DNA from: Rhizobium indicum
GTDB taxonomy: Bacteria > Pseudomonadota > Alphaproteobacteria > Rhizobiales > Rhizobiaceae
Assembly: GCF_005862305.2 (NCBI RefSeq)
Contig: NZ_CP054021.1
Coordinates: 1,364,001-1,428,000 of the forward strand
Length of the DNA stretch: 64,000 nt
Direction of reading: 5' to 3'
Shown here in pieces: positions 60,892 through 64,000 of this stretch. The notes beneath the pieces were generated by a model. It made no database searches. It was given only the letters and a program-made list of their open reading frames with translations, and was not told the DNA's origin. Numbering within the stretch: the stretch's first letter is position 1; each line of letters opens with the position of its first letter. The position numbers were made by a program, and so were the translations under genes.

Positions 60892-61895
60892 CAGCCCACC
60901 GCCCTTCCGTAATCGACGCGGTCGAAACCGTCTGCGTGTTCGAACACCGCGTCCGGATGCATCGTGCGCACATCGTCGGACATCAGGCCGATCTGGGTCG
61001 GGCCGCCCTCCTTGTACCGGAAGGCATAGACCGCCAGGCCGTTATCCAGCGTGCCGACGCGTTTGATGTTTTCCTTCAGCCGACGGTCGGATTTCGCCCA
61101 GCCGCCGAGCAGCGAGCCGCCAAGACCAAACAGACCGCCCATTGCGGCGTTCGACTGGGCGAGCTGCTGGTTGTAGAGACCCATCTTCTGATTGAAATTC
61201 TCGTTGATCAGCCCAGCCTGATCCACAGTCGGCAGTTGCGTCGTCGGCGTGTTGACATAGCTCGGCTGGTGGACCTGCGAGCCCGACATCAGTGCCGAAA
61301 TCTCGTTCAGCGGCTGGTTTCGTTCGGTCAGGATCGAGTTCTGGGCATTCGAATACATGTCGCCGAGATACTGGTCGGATGCGGCCTGCTTGCGCGTCGA
61401 AAAATCGCTCAGCGCATTGTCATAGGCGGCCGAGCCCATCGAGATGCCCTTGTCGGCAAGGCTCTGATCGAGGCTCGCCTGATCGCGGTCCCACTGGTTG
61501 TTGAAGCCGGACCGCCAATGATCGTTGACATATTTGTCGACATTGCCGGCGCTGAGATCGACATTGGTGCCGAGCACGCCCGAAATCTTGCCGGTCTGGT
61601 CGTTGGCGAGCTTGGCAAGGCCGAGCTGCGTCTGCTGCGTCTGGTCGTAGATCGCCTGGTTCCCGGGCGAATAGGTCTGATAGGCCGAATAGGTGGGCAG
61701 CCGATAGGTCTTACCGTTCTGGTCGGTCATCGTCTGGTAGCCGCTGACCTTGTATTCCAGCGAACCATCCGGCGTGTATTGGTTGGTGTGGCTGAGCCCC
61801 GCATTGGCAATAGCGGTGTCGACGTTGGTGGCCGTCTGCGCCGCTGCGGTCTGTGTCGGATCAGGCGCCTTTGGGGCCTTCGGCGTGGAGACCAT
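60891..61895 (-). CDS. Phage protein with C-terminal S74-type chaperone domain
   Basis: A 334-residue protein. The N-terminal two-thirds is polar, with repeated TQQTQLGLAKL-like sequence. The C-terminus has SDRRLKENIKRVGTLDNGLAVYAFRYKEGGPTQIGLMSDDVRTMHPDAVFEH, the intramolecular chaperone domain of the peptidase S74 family, which trims tail-spike or fibre trimers. So it is likely a virion protein rather than an enzyme. It overlaps GNAT by 35 bp. Confidence 0.78.
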   Translation of the reverse strand: MVSTPKAPKAPDPTQTAAAQTATNVDTAIANAGLSHTNQYTPDGSLEYKVSGYQTMTDQNGKTYRLPTYSAYQTYSPGNQAIYDQTQQTQLGLAKLANDQTGKISGVLGTNVDLSAGNVDKYVNDHWRSGFNNQWDRDQASLDQSLADKGISMGSAAYDNALSDFSTRKQAASDQYLGDMYSNAQNSILTERNQPLNEISALMSGSQVHQPSYVNTPTTQLPTVDQAGLINENFNQKMGLYNQQLAQSNAAMGGLFGLGGSLLGGWAKSDRRLKENIKRVGTLDNGLAVYAFRYKEGGPTQIGLMSDDVRTMHPDAVFEHADGFDRVDYGRAVG

Positions 61896-62277
61896 AGGGA
61901 AAATCCTCTTTCATGATTGCGTAAAGCAGCGCGTCGCAGTCGCCGAAATAGGCCTGCTGGCGACCTTCCAGGCGTGCGCCGAGTCTTGCCAGAACCTGCT
62001 GGGATTCGGCATTGTCGGCGCGGGTTCTTGCGGTTGCGCGGCGGCAGCCGAGCTGATGCACGACATAGCGAAAGACCGATCGCATCAGCGTCAGCGTCAG
62101 CCGGTCGGCGGCCAGCGAAACTTCGACGTCATGCTCGGTCCAGACGTTGAAAACGAAGCCGGCGATGATCCGGCCGCGGTCGATATGGGCGAGCGTCGTG
62201 TAAGGCGGGTGAAAGGCCACACCGATCCTGTTGCCGACCCAGGCCGCGATCTGCTCGCGCGGTTCGGAGACGATCAA
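61861..62277 (-). CDS. GNAT-family acetyltransferase-like protein
   Basis: A 138-residue GNAT fold: IAAWVGNRIGVAFHPPYTTLAHIDRGRIIAGFVFNVWTEHDVEVSLAADRLTLTLMRSVFRYVVHQLGCRRATARTRADNAESQQVLARLGARLEG; the RARTRADNAESQQVLARLG region resembles the CoA-binding helix and the conserved NxxSxxxxxxxG. The substrate is unknown. Such enzymes occur next to virion genes in rhizobial phages. It overlaps the next gene by ATGA. Confidence 0.78.
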   Translation of the reverse strand: MIVSEPREQIAAWVGNRIGVAFHPPYTTLAHIDRGRIIAGFVFNVWTEHDVEVSLAADRLTLTLMRSVFRYVVHQLGCRRATARTRADNAESQQVLARLGARLEGRQQAYFGDCDALLYAIMKEDFPYGLHAEGPKGA

Positions 62278-64000
62278 ATCGGCGCGCCCTTTTCGTAAAG
62301 CACCGAGCCGCCGACCACGGCCGCCTCGGAGACCGAGCCGGACGAACCCGAGATCAGCGCCCGGATCGTCGGCGCCAAGGCCGAGCCCGCGCCGCCGGCG
62401 GAGGCGAATTTACGGACGAGCGAAATGCCGGGGAATTTCGCGACACCCCAGACCGCCGTTCCCCACTTCGCCGCCGCATTGTTTTCGACCGACGACAGAA
62501 GGGCTGTCGGAATCTTGGTCTGATAGTCCACCGAGATCCCGGCATACATCAGCGTCGACACCCCGATCTGCGCCGTCACCCCGATCAGCTTCGAGAGCTT
62601 GGTCGAGAGCCCGTCGCCATAGCGGCTCCAGGCGCCGACCATCAGCGCGTCGATCGCCACGCCATTGTCGTTGGCGCCGACCTCGGCCTCATAAACCGTG
62701 CCGTCGCCCGCGCCGAAGAACAGCCGGTCCTGCCAGGTCGCCCAGCAGGAGGCCGGCATGCCGACGAAGCGGCACCAGGCCCCAGTTTCGGTGTTCATCA
62801 CATATTGATAGGGACCGAAGGAGGACGGCAGATTGACGATCGCCATCTGCCTGGCCGGGAAGCTCGAAAGCTGCCACTCCTCAGAGGTCGTGCCGGTCGC
62901 CGCAACGGTCTCGCGCCAGGTCGGGCCGATCTTGGCGGTGATCGCGCCGAGACTGGTGGCACCGCGATCGAGCTGCACGGCCTTGGTGATCGGCACGATG
63001 CCGTCGGTGGTCATGATCGCCAGATCGGCGCCGACCGACAGCAGGCATCGATCGGTGCCGAGCGGCCGGCCGAGCTTGAAGGTGCCGATCAGGCCCCAAT
63101 TGGAAGCACTCGAGGGATCGGAACCCTGGAAAACGATCACCTCGCCTTCTGAGGAGATCAGCACCAGGCACTGCTGCAGGCCTGTCGAAACAGGGATGGT
63201 CCAGACGTTGATCGCAATCAGCGTGCCGCCATATTTCATGTTGCCGCCGACCGGCAGCACCGTCGCCGTGCCGCTGACGGCATCGGTGGCGAGATACCAG
63301 ACATTGGTCGAATTCTTCTCGATGAACCAGAGACGCGAACGATAGGCGGTGACGGCGATCAGCAGCGAGGCGTCCGGAATGCCCGTAATCATCGTCGAGG
63401 GAACGTAAGCTGTGGCGACCGCGCCCGTCTCAAGCTGCGCATTGGTGACCGTTCCCGAGACGGTGACGACAAGCGTGCCGGCCGCCGGCGTGAAGGTGAG
63501 CGTCACCCGGTTGGCGACGCCCGTGCCGTTCAGCGTGCCGGTGAAGGCGCCGGAAAGGGTGACCGAGCCGGTGCCGAAGAAGCTCAGCGTATAGGGCGTG
63601 TTCCTGACGGCGACGTTCTGGGTGGCGAGCGTTGCCGTGCCCACCAGAAAATTATTCGTCCAGGTGGTACCGTTGAAGAGCAGCGGCGTGTCGAGGCCGT
63701 TGACGAGGCGCAAAAACTCCTGGCCGGCCGGGTTGGTATATTGCTGCACCGACCAGTGGGCGCTGGCCATGCCGGAGACGACGGGCGCACCGGCGGCGCC
63801 ACCCGCCGTGACGTCGAAGATCTTGTCTCCGGCGGCGGCAAACAGCCTGTTGCCGACGCCCGAATAGGCAATGACCGTCTGCACATCGGCGCCAAGCCCG
63901 GTGGCGAAAGCGAGGAAGCCATAGCGGGCGCGCACCCGGTTTGCTTCGGGAAAGAAATTGTCGAGCTGAAACGCCGCATCGGCGGGCATATCCGCCATCT
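62274..64000 (-). CDS. Large phage virion protein (partial at window edge)
   Basis: At least 574 residues are visible, and the frame runs on past the window end. The start seems to lie outside, because the sequence begins MADMPADAAFQLDNFFPEANRVRARYGF, which in homologues is preceded by residues such as GLNARD. The rest is beta-rich (TASHWSVQQ-like segments, RSRLWFIEKNSTNVWYL, EEWQLSSFPARQMAIVNLPSSF) and fits a tail or portal-associated structural protein. Function not certain. Confidence 0.7.
   Translation of the reverse strand, partial: MADMPADAAFQLDNFFPEANRVRARYGFLAFATGLGADVQTVIAYSGVGNRLFAAAGDKIFDVTAGGAAGAPVVSGMASAHWSVQQYTNPAGQEFLRLVNGLDTPLLFNGTTWTNNFLVGTATLATQNVAVRNTPYTLSFFGTGSVTLSGAFTGTLNGTGVANRVTLTFTPAAGTLVVTVSGTVTNAQLETGAVATAYVPSTMITGIPDASLLIAVTAYRSRLWFIEKNSTNVWYLATDAVSGTATVLPVGGNMKYGGTLIAINVWTIPVSTGLQQCLVLISSEGEVIVFQGSDPSSASNWGLIGTFKLGRPLGTDRCLLSVGADLAIMTTDGIVPITKAVQLDRGATSLGAITAKIGPTWRETVAATGTTSEEWQLSSFPARQMAIVNLPSSFGPYQYVMNTETGAWCRFVGMPASCWATWQDRLFFGAGDGTVYEAEVGANDNGVAIDALMVGAWSRYGDGLSTKLSKLIGVTAQIGVSTLMYAGISVDYQTKIPTALLSSVENNAAAKWGTAVWGVAKFPGISLVRKFASAGGAGSALAPTIRALISGSSGSVSEAAVVGGSVLYEKGAPI

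Larger units (their letters stand above)
44575..64000. mobile_element. Prophage, partial (right side lies beyond the window)
   Basis: Contains DUF1515 protein, SGNH-like protein, spanins, endolysin, holin-like protein, O-acyltransferase, tail fibre, an S74-type protein and further virion genes, mostly on the minus strand. Neither integrase, terminase nor capsid genes are in the window, so these must be further right, if present. The left boundary is between 44450 and 44575. Confidence 0.75.

Overview
The window looks like a chromosomal segment of a Rhizobium-group alphaproteobacterium (R. leguminosarum/R. etli type). The evidence is high-GC codon use, a betI-betB-betA operon, an APS-reductase type cysH-cysD-cysN operon, a ReAV-type asparaginase, a TIGR03808-type Tat repeat protein, a DUF1515 prophage protein and many mosaic palindromic intergenic repeats typical of rhizobia. 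Species identity is inferred, not proven.

Layout. 0-19.8 kb is housekeeping and regulatory DNA: the end of a glycerophosphodiester phosphodiesterase gene, a PAS-GAF-GGDEF-EAL protein, a Tat-exported repeat protein, two glutathione S-transferase-like genes, LysR and DeoR regulators, an asparaginase, two MFS exporters (one divergent from a SufR-like regulator), a quinone oxidoreductase, a frameshifted EAL-CBS-GGDEF gene, an orphan ParD-like antitoxin and an HdeD-like protein. 19.9-23.9 kb is the choline to glycine betaine operon betIBA. 23.9-25.5 kb holds two toxin-antitoxin pairs; the first (higBA) lies between two perfect 56-bp copies of the 3' end of betA. 25.6-30.8 kb carries a two-gene membrane/periplasmic pair, an Rrf2 regulator and cysHDN. 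31-37.2 kb carries redox enzymes with LysR and LacI regulators. 37.7-39.2 kb is a Do-type periplasmic protease. 39.3-44.4 kb is an island of very small, mostly unnamed genes.

44.6-64 kb is prophage that runs off the right edge. On the minus strand, reading leftwards from 64 kb, it has virion and tail genes, a GNAT enzyme, an S74-type chaperone protein, a tail fibre, an O-acyltransferase, a lysis module (holin-like, frameshifted GH24 endolysin, overlapping i-spanin and o-spanin), an SGNH-like protein and DUF1515. The virion genes are interrupted by an AT-richer block at 50.4-59.7 kb. This block has one minus-strand polytopic membrane protein and a seven-gene plus-strand set: LPG-synthase/YbhN-type membrane protein, methyltransferase-like/GT2 glycosyltransferase, SAM methyltransferase, two FkbM methyltransferases, fatty acid desaturase and a second SAM methyltransferase. 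It looks like a cell-envelope glycolipid modification or lysogenic-conversion cassette and is the most novel system in the window.

No tRNA, rRNA, CRISPR array or integrase was found here. Gene calls rest on reading translated proteins and motifs only; nothing was run against a database.
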